Under the pieces are notes generated by a model. That model saw only the letters and a program-made list of their open reading frames with translations. It did no database searches and had not been told where the DNA came from. The position numbers were made by a program, and so were the translations under genes. This document shows positions 1 through 7,213 of a stretch of 33,113 bases of DNA, in pieces (the first letter of the stretch is position 1; every line of letters starts with the position of its first letter). This DNA is from an archaeon. GTDB lineage: Archaea; Micrarchaeota; Micrarchaeia; CAILAH01. Location: contig JAJSAH010000014.1 in assembly GCA_024274875.1 (NCBI GenBank), forward strand, positions 1 to 33,113, written 5' to 3'.

Positions 1-234
1 CTGTGCCCGGTATCGCATGATGATGCATTAGAGATGATTGATGAAACAAAAGCTGCGAAAATATTAGATGGTTTTAGGGGAGGCTCAAAAATAAGCAGAG
101 ATATGGTTGCAGGCATAATCAAGAAAGTGTGTTCAATCATGCATAAAAATAGGGATATTAAGGAAATCGACCTAAATCCTGTAATATTATACCCTAACTC
201 ATACTATGCGGTAGATATAAGGGTGATAAGATAG
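1..234 (+). CDS. acdB: ADP-forming acetyl-CoA synthetase beta subunit, C-terminal part (5' cut by window edge)
   Basis: The reading frame is open from base 1 and ends at the TAG at 232-234, so only the last 77 residues are present. They carry family marks of the ATP-grasp beta subunit of ADP-forming acetate-CoA ligase: a CPVSHDDA segment, a KILDGFRGG segment and IDLNPVILYPN, followed by the usual AVD ending. The enzyme converts acetyl-CoA + ADP + Pi to acetate + CoA + ATP in the cytosol, the substrate-level ATP step of fermenting archaea. The alpha subunit follows with its start overlapping this stop, so translation is probably coupled. An internal ATG at 34 is not a real start because the homologous sequence begins before it. 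Confidence 0.9.
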   Translation: MCPVSHDDALEMIDETKAAKILDGFRGGSKISRDMVAGIIKKVCSIMHKNRDIKEIDLNPVILYPNSYYAVDIRVIR

Positions 235-1622
235 GAGCAAACGCCAATATAAAAAGAAACCTAAAAGCAGTTCTCGAGCCAAACAGCATAGCTGTGATTG
301 GAGCTTCAAGAGATCCTGCAAAGGTAGGGCATGCGATATTAAAAAATCTCATAAGAAGCGGTTATGCTGGAAAATTGTATGCAATTAACCCTCATGCAAA
401 ATCCGTTCTCGGAATTAAATCATACAAATCAATACTTGATATAAGAGGAAAGATTGATTGCGCAATCATTGCTGTTCCAGCAAAGGTTGCAAATGCCGTG
501 CTTAAGCAATGCGGTAAGAAAAAGGTGAAAGGAGCGATTATAATCAGTGGAGGATATAAGGAGATTGGGCAATACAAACTTGAGAAAGAGCTTGCGGATA
601 TAAGCAAGAAATATGGAATTGCCGTAATAGGCCCTAACTGCCTTGGAATTGTAAATGTTCACAAGCATATCGACAGCATATTCCTGCCCACATACAAGAT
701 GAAGAGGCCGCAATTAGGCAGAATAAGTTTTCTAACGCAAAGCGGAGCAGTAGGCTCTACAATACTGGATCTTATTGGAGAATCTAATATAGGGGCATCA
801 AAATTTATCTCATATGGGAATGCAGCGGTTATTGATGAAAGCGACCTGCTGAAATATTTAAGGGAAGATAATGAAACTGACATTATTGTTGCATACATCG
901 AAGGAGTAAGCGATGGGAGGAAATTTTATGATGAACTGAAAAAAACCGCCAAGAAAAAACCTGTGATTGTGTTAAAGGCAGGCAAAGGCGAGTTTGCATC
1001 GCATGCAGCAAAATCTCACACTGGCGCGCTTGCAGGAGATTACAGAGTATTCAGTTCGATGCTTAAGCAAGCCGGCGCTGTTGAAGCAGAAAACTTGGAG
1101 GATTTGTTCAACCTATCTAAGATATTTTTGCAACCTCTTCCTAAAGGAGATAGAGTATTAGTAATAACTAACGGAGGGGGAGACGGAGTTCTTGCTGCAG
1201 ATGCAATAGAGAAGTATGGCCTGAAGATGGCAGACATCAGCAGGGGTATGAAGCTGCGCCTTAAAAAAATATTTCCAAAATACACTGTGATATCCAACCC
1301 TCTCGATTTGACCGGTGATGCGGACAGCGAAAGGTATGGAAAGGCGCTACAAGAGGCAATAAAAGAGAAGAATGTGGATGCAATCATTGTTATTACATTG
1401 TTCCAAACAGCAGGGCTGAATTCAGATGTGGTGCACGAAGTTATATCTGCAGCGAATTCAACGGACAAAACAATAGTGTCTGTTGCTACTGGCGGAAGAT
1501 ATACGCAAATGCTTCTTAATATAATAGAGTCATACGGAATACCTGCCTACGAATCCCCTGCAGATGCAGTAAGCTCGCTTTCAAAGTCACTGCAATATTA
1601 TAAAAAAAGAGCGCGTGATTGA
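231..1622 (+). CDS. acdA: ADP-forming acetyl-CoA synthetase alpha subunit (probable ATA start)
   Basis: CoA-binding and phosphohistidine subunit of ACD. The N-terminus has the CoA-binding Rossmann motif SIAVIGASRDPAKVGHAI; the middle has the active-site histidine in KSHTGALAGDY (about residue 263), phosphorylated during catalysis. The first ordinary start codon in frame, GTG at 294, lies inside the first beta strand and would delete it. Upstream of it the frame is open to 198 but has no ATG, GTG or TTG. ATA at 231 is preceded by GGTG at 222-225 with a 5-base gap, the spacing seen at many other starts here, and gives 463 residues, close to the roughly 460 usual for the family. ATA overlaps the beta stop as ATAG. 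The function is sure; the start is an inference. Confidence 0.9.
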   Translation: MGANANIKRNLKAVLEPNSIAVIGASRDPAKVGHAILKNLIRSGYAGKLYAINPHAKSVLGIKSYKSILDIRGKIDCAIIAVPAKVANAVLKQCGKKKVKGAIIISGGYKEIGQYKLEKELADISKKYGIAVIGPNCLGIVNVHKHIDSIFLPTYKMKRPQLGRISFLTQSGAVGSTILDLIGESNIGASKFISYGNAAVIDESDLLKYLREDNETDIIVAYIEGVSDGRKFYDELKKTAKKKPVIVLKAGKGEFASHAAKSHTGALAGDYRVFSSMLKQAGAVEAENLEDLFNLSKIFLQPLPKGDRVLVITNGGGDGVLAADAIEKYGLKMADISRGMKLRLKKIFPKYTVISNPLDLTGDADSERYGKALQEAIKEKNVDAIIVITLFQTAGLNSDVVHEVISAANSTDKTIVSVATGGRYTQMLLNIIESYGIPAYESPADAVSSLSKSLQYYKKRARD

Positions 1623-1624
1623 AA

Positions 1625-2542
1625 ATGCTTAACGAACTAATTCTGCTATTTTTATTGTACATCAACGTGAAGGTGATTAAAAGATACCTAGATACGAATA
1701 ACACTTCATACATGATTTTAGTTGGGCTCCTCATGTATGTGCTGTTCAACCTTTGGATAAGCATGTACATGCAGATAGTTGGAAATTTCATAAGCCAGTT
1801 TAAAATGATTACAAACCTGTTCACGATATTAATCATCGTGGCGCTCGTTCATCTGGAAGGAATGAGGAAAAAGGAGGAGAAAGAGCGCATTAAAACAAGA
1901 GAATTCTTTTCAAAGTATGTCTCTGAGAAGATAGTGGATTCGCTGCTCAAGAAAAAAGGATTGCAATTAGGCGGAAATAAACAGGTTGCCACGATAATAT
2001 TCACGGATGTTCGCGGATTTACTTCATTATCCGAAAAAATGATGCCTGAGCAAATAGTTTCATTACTTAACGGGCATTTTAACATAATAACTGAGCAAAT
2101 ATTCAAGTATAGGGGCACTGTGCTTAAATATATTGGAGATGCTGCTATGGCAGTGTTCAATGTGCCTATAAAGCAGGAGAATCATGCTGAGCTGGCGATC
2201 CTTGCGTGCATAAGCATACAAAAGCGAATGAAAAAATACAGCGCATCAATAAAGGAAAAATATGGGGCTGAATTCCACATAGGGATAGGGATAAACACTG
2301 GGGAGGTTGTGGTCGGAAATATTGGATCAAAGAGATATATGGACTACACAATCATAGGGGATCCTGTGAACACTGCATCGCGATTGAACGGAGTTGCAAA
2401 AAAAGATGAAATCATCATAAGCGAAAGCACATACAATTTAGTCAAGGACTGCAAGCAGTTCAAACTCTCGAAACCAGTAAGTGTTGCTGTTAAAGGAAAG
2501 AAGGATAAGATTAAGATATACAAGGTGTTGTACGATGATTAA
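1625..2542 (+). CDS. Membrane-anchored class III adenylate/guanylate cyclase
   Basis: 305 residues. The first 80 are hydrophobic with about three membrane segments, then a charged signalling helix (KKEEKERIKTREFF, about 82-95) and a FSKYVSEKIVDSLL linker leading to a class III cyclase domain (about 120-290). Visible catalytic residues are the metal aspartates D128 (FTDVRGF) and D172 (YIGDAAMAVF), purine-contact lysine K168, D246 (IIGDPVN) and the transition-state pair N249 and R253 (VNTASRL). All are intact, so an active enzyme making a cyclic nucleotide, probably cAMP, is likely. Such proteins are common in bacteria and rare in small archaea, suggesting transfer. It starts two bases after acdA ends and is probably in that operon. 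TTG at 1619 is an alternative start; ATG at 1625 is preferred. Confidence 0.88.
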   Translation: MLNELILLFLLYINVKVIKRYLDTNNTSYMILVGLLMYVLFNLWISMYMQIVGNFISQFKMITNLFTILIIVALVHLEGMRKKEEKERIKTREFFSKYVSEKIVDSLLKKKGLQLGGNKQVATIIFTDVRGFTSLSEKMMPEQIVSLLNGHFNIITEQIFKYRGTVLKYIGDAAMAVFNVPIKQENHAELAILACISIQKRMKKYSASIKEKYGAEFHIGIGINTGEVVVGNIGSKRYMDYTIIGDPVNTASRLNGVAKKDEIIISESTYNLVKDCKQFKLSKPVSVAVKGKKDKIKIYKVLYDD

Positions 2543-3065
2543 CTATGTATATGCATATCTAATGTCAAAGAAACATATCTCGCAGATCATACTAAATTCG
2601 CAAAAAAAACCGGCAATAACTGTATTTATGTTTGTTATCGCAATGCTTATTATATCAGTTCCAGCAAAACACCCAATATCAATCAATGAATACATCTATA
2701 ATATTGGATTGATAGGTGGAAGTGTGCTCATCATTAACTGCATAATCGCGGCTATGCTTAGATATGCGATGGGCAAGGAATTTCTTAAACATTTGGCAGG
2801 GCTTGTGCATATAACTTCATCGGCATTCATAATAAACAGCATCATATTAGCGGCATTGTACATCGTGGGAATGCCATTCGGAGCAAGTGATGTATTATTG
2901 GCAGTTGCTGCAACTATGGTCTCCACATATTACTTCATAGTGCTTCTTGCAGTGTCCAGCACCGCAACGATACAAACGAAAAACAAAATGAAATATGTTA
3001 TTGAAATTGCTGCGCTAATTATGTGGTACGCATTCACTTTCTATATCCTTGCCCTAACTGCATAA
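2535..3065 (+). CDS. Yip1-like multi-pass membrane protein
   Basis: 176 residues with about five hydrophobic segments (roughly 25-45, 55-77, 95-120, 128-150 and 157-175). The arrangement and the short charged N-terminus resemble the Yip1/YIF1 membrane-protein family seen in archaea, whose role there is unknown. The chosen ATG at 2535 overlaps the cyclase stop by 8 bases, with GGTG at 2524-2527 seven bases before it; a longer open frame from 2481 would lie inside the cyclase gene. It is probably translated with the cyclase, so it could be a partner or a coincidental passenger. Its 3' end overlaps the convergent gene on the other strand by 25 bases. Confidence 0.6.
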   Translation: MINYVYAYLMSKKHISQIILNSQKKPAITVFMFVIAMLIISVPAKHPISINEYIYNIGLIGGSVLIINCIIAAMLRYAMGKEFLKHLAGLVHITSSAFIINSIILAALYIVGMPFGASDVLLAVAATMVSTYYFIVLLAVSSTATIQTKNKMKYVIEIAALIMWYAFTFYILALTA

Positions 3066-4141
3066 AGGGAACCTGTAAGCAGCAGGATTGCTCCAGCAGC
3101 GCCGCACAAGGGAGATGCAGGCGTTTCCTGCGATTCAGATAAAGGTTCGGAAATCTGCTGCACTGTAGCCACCGCATATAAACTGAGACCGCCAGTTTTC
3201 ACTTCATATATGTAATAGTCGCCTGCATCAACTACCTCAGGAATTAGAACAGAAACTTCGCCATTATCCGCATGCCTAAGAATCACGACTCTGCCATCAA
3301 CGAGCTGCTTCGGAACCTTGAACCTTATCTTTGCAGAAGTAATTTCTTCGCCATCCGATAATTCCTCTAAATGTATTTCGATTGCATCGATTGTTTTGAA
3401 ATTATCAGTATTGTATCTCATCTTAATTGCCTCAGCAAATTTGCTTCTTACTTCGCTCTTAATTTCAGATTTTGCCGCGCGGACATTGGAATTTCTTCTA
3501 ACTGATTCCAAGTCCGCAACAATCTGCACCTCAACACCATTGCCAAGCTGGCCGGAGATTGATATGACGCCGTTCCTCAGCAACTCTTTTCCATTTTCAG
3601 CACCTTCAACTTGGCCTTCAATACTAATGCGCATGTTGCCCTGCACTCTGCGAATACCAATAATGCCATCAGCAATGCAAAAGCCAAAATGCTTTGAGTA
3701 AGCGCCGGTTGAGGCATCGCATCCATCATCATCGCACAATAAAGTTATGTTTGCATTAGTTATGCTGCAGTAAACATCCGAACTGCCGGCTTTTTCGCAT
3801 GCGCAATCAGCATCTGCTGCAAGCTCGCATAAAGATTCAGCAACTTCAGGATCGATTAATTCAGGTTTTGTCAAATCTGATTGGTCAAGAAATGTGGCGT
3901 TGCAAGCATACTCATCACAATGAAGGCGTAGCTTCTGGTTGAAATCAGCCCTGCATTTCATTACGCCATCTGAAGATATTGAGCAACCGCAGTCAGCATC
4001 AAGAAAACTGCTGCACACTTTCTCCATAACCAAAGGATTCTCTGAAGCAGATTGCGGTATGCAATCTGGACCTGCCTGAACCTGCTCAGCATAGATTAAG
4101 GATGCCATCGCAATCAATAATACAACAACAAAACCGCGCAT
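3041..4141 (-). CDS. Secreted surface protein with duplicated six-Cys module and C-terminal anchor
   Basis: 366 residues. A signal peptide covers about 1-23. Two copies of a Cys-rich module follow: Cys at 43, 51, 53, 63, 75, 80 and again at 105, 113, 115, 125, 136, 141, each with a DADC-x-C core and a C-D-x-x-x-C end. Near 170-255 is a polar region with little hydrophobic sequence. Residues about 255-325 (VVILRHADNGEVSVLIPEVV, then YYIYEVKTGGLSLYAV) resemble the PGF-pre-PGF type domain of archaeal surface proteins. A hydrophobic segment with terminal Arg (about 345-366) should anchor it. It is probably extracellular and disulfide-stabilised, of unknown function. A palindromic TATA element 27 bases upstream suggests a leaderless mRNA. 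Confidence 0.6.
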   Translation of the reverse strand: MRGFVVVLLIAMASLIYAEQVQAGPDCIPQSASENPLVMEKVCSSFLDADCGCSISSDGVMKCRADFNQKLRLHCDEYACNATFLDQSDLTKPELIDPEVAESLCELAADADCACEKAGSSDVYCSITNANITLLCDDDGCDASTGAYSKHFGFCIADGIIGIRRVQGNMRISIEGQVEGAENGKELLRNGVISISGQLGNGVEVQIVADLESVRRNSNVRAAKSEIKSEVRSKFAEAIKMRYNTDNFKTIDAIEIHLEELSDGEEITSAKIRFKVPKQLVDGRVVILRHADNGEVSVLIPEVVDAGDYYIYEVKTGGLSLYAVATVQQISEPLSESQETPASPLCGAAGAILLLTGSLYAVRARI

Positions 4142-4163
4142 AGTATAATATTATTTTTCATCC

Positions 4164-4173
4164 TTTTATAAAA
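4164..4173 (-). promoter_or_regulatory. TATA element, palindromic TTTTATAAAA
   Basis: The ten bases TTTTATAAAA are a perfect palindrome centred about 27 bases upstream of the ATG at 4141 on the minus strand, the normal archaeal distance for a leaderless transcript. It also lies 10 bases before tRNA-Ala on the plus strand. That is too close for a mature-end start, so the tRNA may use the A/T-rich stretch at 4141-4157. Confidence 0.5.
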
Positions 4174-4182
4174 GTATTGAGG

Positions 4183-4254
4183 GGGCTCGTGGTCTAATGG
4201 TATGACACCGCCTTCGCAAGGCGGAGGCTCCGGGTTCGAATCCCGGCGAGTCCA
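4183..4254 (+). tRNA. tRNA-Ala (anticodon CGC)
   Basis: Complete cloverleaf of 72 bases. Acceptor GGGCTCG pairs with CGAGTCC and includes G3:U70, the alanine identity pair. The anticodon stem CCGCC/GGCGG (4208-4212/4220-4224) encloses the loop TTCGCAA, with anticodon CGC at 4215-4217. The T stem CCGGG/CCCGG encloses TTCGAAT. The discriminator is A at 4254; the next bases are CTA, so CCA is not encoded. No intron. Confidence 0.97.
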
Positions 4255-4260
4255 CTAAAA

Positions 4261-4695
4261 CTAAGCGCCCGAATCTATGAACGCGCCGCATTTATAACAT
4301 CTGAATGAATAATCTGCGGCTGCATCAAATGTGTATCCTTGCTTGCACCCTGTGCAAACAAAATCATAAACGGCTGAATCATCGTCATCAGAATTAGAAA
4401 CTGGGGCAGGGACATCCTTTAAAAATCGCTTGAGCTTTTCTTTCTTAAGCGTCCAAACATAAGTGTATTTGCCCGTATCATCATCAAAACAACGCTTATA
4501 ATCTATCAGATTATAGTTGAACAAACGATTAAGAACCGCGCGTATCCTAGATGGCTTAATCCGTATCTTCTTTGAAATATACTCCGCTGAAACTGGCCTC
4601 TTTAAGTAAGGGAGTATAACTATGAACAATTCGCCAAAATGCTGCACAGCATTATTCTTCGCATCAACATTCCTAGAGATGAGCCTATTCACCAT
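4261..4695 (-). CDS. tfe: Transcription factor E (TFE alpha)
   Basis: 144 residues. The N-terminal winged helix (about 15-90) matches the TFE/TFIIE-alpha pattern, with the YISKKIRIKPSRIRAVLNRL recognition region. An acidic linker (SDDDD) leads to a C-terminal zinc ribbon with CTGC and CYKC pairs. TFE binds the RNA polymerase clamp and helps TBP and TFB open promoters, especially weak ones. ATG at 4695 is preferred over GTG at 4701 because GGTG lies exactly five bases before it. The stop is six bases beyond the 3' end of the convergent tRNA-Ala. The roughly 135 bases upstream hold only A/T-rich promoter-like sequence (for example 4708-4720 and 4729-4738). Confidence 0.93.
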   Translation of the reverse strand: MVNRLISRNVDAKNNAVQHFGELFIVILPYLKRPVSAEYISKKIRIKPSRIRAVLNRLFNYNLIDYKRCFDDDTGKYTYVWTLKKEKLKRFLKDVPAPVSNSDDDDSAVYDFVCTGCKQGYTFDAAADYSFRCYKCGAFIDSGA

Positions 4696-4830
4696 AATCA
4701 CACCTTGTATATAAATATATCTTTAGTCCCTTAAAAACATTTTCATTTTCTAGGGCGAACTTACCCAAATCTGCTTAAAATTTTATAAATTTATGCTTAT
4801 TTTGACAATATTTATAAATAACCTTTGCTC

Positions 4831-5547
4831 TCAGCAAACCCCATATCTTCTAAAATAACGGGTTATATTCTGAACATCTCTTGCGTGCCATGCCTCAAAC
4901 TTTGGATGGCTCTGCAACACCCCCTGCGCTAAATCAATCATCCATAATCGCCCTTCTGGACCGCACAGAACATTGTATTCGCTCAAATCAGCATGAACAA
5001 AGCCGTTCTTGCGCATTTTTTCAACCTCTCCTAACAAAAACGCATAATCTTTTGCAGGGTTGAACGGCCCGTGCTCTTTCAAAGTCGGTGCGGGAGCATG
5101 AGCATCCCCAATATAATCCATTATAAGCACATTATCTTTAAACATGTGCGGATGAGGCACTAAAACCCCCATCTTTTCGCACAAAAGAAGGTTCCGATAC
5201 TCTTTTTTCACCCATTCATGCACGAGCTTTCTTCGGTTTTTCTTAACTTCAAAACGCGGATCTCCCGCTATGTATTCCTTCATATGCACAAAATCGCTCG
5301 TCTCAACCATATACACCTTTACTGCAAGAAATTTGGCTGGATAATCCTCATGCGGAGTTGCCCTGAAAACAATAGATTCTTTGCCTGATTGGATTGGAAA
5401 ATCAAGCGATTTTATCACACACTGCGAAAAAAACTTTGAAAGAGCGAGCAAAGTAAACCTGTCAAATACATATTGTTCAGTTTTTAACTGCTCCTTAAAC
5501 ACTTTTAGTGACCTTGGAGGCCGCTTGCGCTTGGAGACCTTGGCCAT
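4831..5547 (-). CDS. rio1: RIO1-type serine protein kinase
   Basis: 238 residues, the usual length for archaeal Rio1. The basic N-terminal tail is followed by a nucleotide loop QSGKESIV (53-60), catalytic lysine K77 in LAVKVY, the catalytic loop FVHADLSEYN with D187 and N192, and the metal-binding IDLAQGV with D205. The family acts as an ATPase/kinase in late maturation of the small ribosomal subunit. It is last in an operon after aIF2-beta and aIF1A, three bases beyond the aIF1A stop, which fits a shared role in small-subunit assembly and initiation. The usual VSQ of the metal-binding loop is LAQ here, a mild change. Confidence 0.94.
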   Translation of the reverse strand: MAKVSKRKRPPRSLKVFKEQLKTEQYVFDRFTLLALSKFFSQCVIKSLDFPIQSGKESIVFRATPHEDYPAKFLAVKVYMVETSDFVHMKEYIAGDPRFEVKKNRRKLVHEWVKKEYRNLLLCEKMGVLVPHPHMFKDNVLIMDYIGDAHAPAPTLKEHGPFNPAKDYAFLLGEVEKMRKNGFVHADLSEYNVLCGPEGRLWMIDLAQGVLQSHPKFEAWHARDVQNITRYFRRYGVC

Positions 5548-5550
5548 AGG

Positions 5551-5874
5551 TTATTCACCAAATTCCTTTGGCAAAAATCCCTTGCTCTTTAACCATGACA
5601 CCTGCATTTTTGTGTATCTCCAAACAACATCTCCCTTGCTGTCATCTATCTCCCACGGAACAAAAAGAATGACATCCCCTGCCCGTATCCACGCCTCTCT
5701 CTTCATTCTCCCCGGTATGCGCACAATCCTTTCCTTGCCATCTATGCATGAAACCCTTAATCTGCTTCCGCCTAAAAGTGCAGTAACTATGCCAAAAATC
5801 TCGCCCTCGCGAGGTTTCCTTACTCTTATTACTTGTTCGTTTTGATTGTTGCTCCTCTTCCTATATCTGCCCAT
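5551..5874 (-). CDS. eif1a: Translation initiation factor aIF1A
   Basis: 107 residues with the OB fold of eIF1A. Marks are the basic start, VRKPREGEIFGIV, GGSRLRVSCIDGKERIVRIPGRMK and the following WIRAGDVILFVPWEI. It binds the ribosomal A site during initiation and supports scanning and start selection. The start ATG is one base after the aIF2-beta stop region and the gene ends three bases before rio1, so the three form one operon. Length and motifs are normal. Confidence 0.96.
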   Translation of the reverse strand: MGRYRKRSNNQNEQVIRVRKPREGEIFGIVTALLGGSRLRVSCIDGKERIVRIPGRMKREAWIRAGDVILFVPWEIDDSKGDVVWRYTKMQVSWLKSKGFLPKEFGE

Positions 5875-5875
5875 T

Positions 5876-6286
5876 TTACAACCTCGCAGGAGATGTGGCG
5901 CCGCACGCCTCGCATTTAAGTATCCTTATGTTGCGGTCGATTGCTTCAAAATGCGTGTCGTATCTTCCGCATATTTTGCATTTTATAAACTTCTCAACAA
6001 AATCATGCACTTTCGATTTTATAAGCGCCTCGCTTATCTTGCCATTGAATATGAGCTGTTTTCCATCAAAATTTGATGGCGCAGCAAGCTCCTTGGATAA
6101 ATACTTGGAAACAACGCTGGGATCCCTCCTCATAGCCTCACAGAGCTCCTTAAAATTTTTGACAATTGTTTTATTTCCCTGCAAAAGAACAACTATGCTC
6201 GGGAGCTCAAAACGCTCTGCGCGCTGTTCGCGCTTAGGCATATTCTCATACACATTATTCAGCAATGCTTCGTAATCCTCACTCAT
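5876..6286 (-). CDS. eif2b: Translation initiation factor aIF2 subunit beta
   Basis: 136 residues. The alpha/beta core includes KNFKELCEAMRRDP and the following S-x-x-L-x-x-EL segment. The C-terminus is a zinc finger with CKIC and CEAC pairs. With aIF2-alpha and gamma it delivers initiator tRNA to the ribosome. The frame is open up to 6325, but ATG at 6286 gives the usual size, and a TATA element centred 28 bases upstream fits a leaderless message starting near it. ATG at 6292 is an alternative. It is first gene of the operon with aIF1A and rio1, divergent from cbf5. Confidence 0.94.
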   Translation of the reverse strand: MSEDYEALLNNVYENMPKREQRAERFELPSIVVLLQGNKTIVKNFKELCEAMRRDPSVVSKYLSKELAAPSNFDGKQLIFNGKISEALIKSKVHDFVEKFIKCKICGRYDTHFEAIDRNIRILKCEACGATSPARL

Positions 6287-6309
6287 GTGCATATATTGTA
6301 AGACGGAAG

Positions 6310-6319
6310 TTATAAAAAG
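6310..6319. promoter_or_regulatory. TATA-like element between aIF2-beta and cbf5
   Basis: TTATAAAAAG is the only strong A/T-rich TATA-like stretch in the 51-base gap. Its centre is about 28 bases from the aIF2-beta ATG (6286, minus strand) and about 24 from the cbf5 ATG (6338, plus strand), so one element could direct leaderless transcription both ways. Confidence 0.5.
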
Positions 6320-6337
6320 ATGCAATGAGGATTTGAG

Positions 6338-7213
6338 ATGATGGATGAAGTTGAAAACTTGCTAAAAGGATGTTTCATAGCCGTTGATAAGCCGAGAGGG
6401 CCTCCAAGCGCGCAAGTTGGGAGTTGGGTGAGGGATATGCTGGGGGCAAAAAAAAGCGGCCACATAGGCACGCTCGATCCTAAAGTGTCTGGAGTGCTAA
6501 TAATCGCAATAGGCAAAGCAGTTAAATTGAGCAAGTTCCTCAGCGGAGAGGATAAAGAGTACATAGCTGTTATGCATCTGCATAAAGAAATAGATAAGAA
6601 GAAGATTGCGGACGCTACAAGAATGTTCACAGGAATAATAACCCAAAAGCCCCCATTAAGAAGCGCTGTGGCAAAAAAGAAGAGAAAGCGCAGAATATAT
6701 TGGATAAAACTGCTTGAAATTGATGGCAAAAATGTTCTTATGCATGTGCGCTGCGAAGGCGGAACTTACATCAGAAAACTCATACATGACATGGGAGTTA
6801 AGCTTGGAGCAGGGGCAAACATGCTGGAATTAAGGAGAGTTAAAAGCGGCAGCGTAGGAGAAGATATGATACACTCGCTTTATGATATAAAAGATGCTGT
6901 ATGGCTCTGGAAGCATAAAGGTGATGATAGCCTGCTTAAATCTATGCTGATTCCTCCAAGCATGCTGCTTAACATGGAGAAAATAATCGTTAAAAATTCT
7001 GCTGTGCCTTCAATTGCATACGGCTCGCCAATATACAGGAAAGGGATTATTAAATATCCGCAGAATGCAAGAAGAGGAGATTATGCGAAGGTGCTATCGC
7101 AAGATGGAGCGTTCTGCGGAACAGCGATAATCGCAGATGGAAATGAGATGTACGCAAAGATAGATGTCAACTGGCTTGATGCAAAAAAATACAGCACAAA
7201 ATGGAGAAAATGA
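6338..7213 (+). CDS. cbf5: tRNA/rRNA pseudouridine synthase Cbf5 (dyskerin/TruB family)
   Basis: 291 residues. The TruB catalytic domain starts with IAVDKPRGPPS and has the catalytic aspartate D47 in HIGTLDPKVSGVL. Later marks are LSGEDKEY, the RRIYWIKLLE region and CEGGTYIRKLIHDMG. A C-terminal PUA domain (about 205-285) follows. It makes pseudouridine in rRNA as the catalytic part of H/ACA complexes with L7Ae, Nop10 and Gar1, and can make Psi55 in tRNA without guide. Two adjacent ATGs (6338 and 6341) are possible starts. Its stop directly abuts the stop of the convergent gene. Confidence 0.95.
   Translation: MMDEVENLLKGCFIAVDKPRGPPSAQVGSWVRDMLGAKKSGHIGTLDPKVSGVLIIAIGKAVKLSKFLSGEDKEYIAVMHLHKEIDKKKIADATRMFTGIITQKPPLRSAVAKKKRKRRIYWIKLLEIDGKNVLMHVRCEGGTYIRKLIHDMGVKLGAGANMLELRRVKSGSVGEDMIHSLYDIKDAVWLWKHKGDDSLLKSMLIPPSMLLNMEKIIVKNSAVPSIAYGSPIYRKGIIKYPQNARRGDYAKVLSQDGAFCGTAIIADGNEMYAKIDVNWLDAKKYSTKWRK

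Noticed and set aside
198-294. A -1 frameshift fusing ACD beta and alpha
   Set aside because: Beta ends naturally after its usual C-terminal segment, and no slippery heptamer or T/A run is seen near its stop. An ATA start with a good GGTG is simpler.
429-898. Minus-strand frames opposite acdA
   Set aside because: No family resemblance and no promoter or ribosome-binding site; acdA is well supported on the plus strand.
3605-4070. Tandem DNA repeat in the Cys-rich gene
   Set aside because: The two modules match at the protein level in Cys spacing, but the DNA is too diverged to be called a nucleotide repeat.
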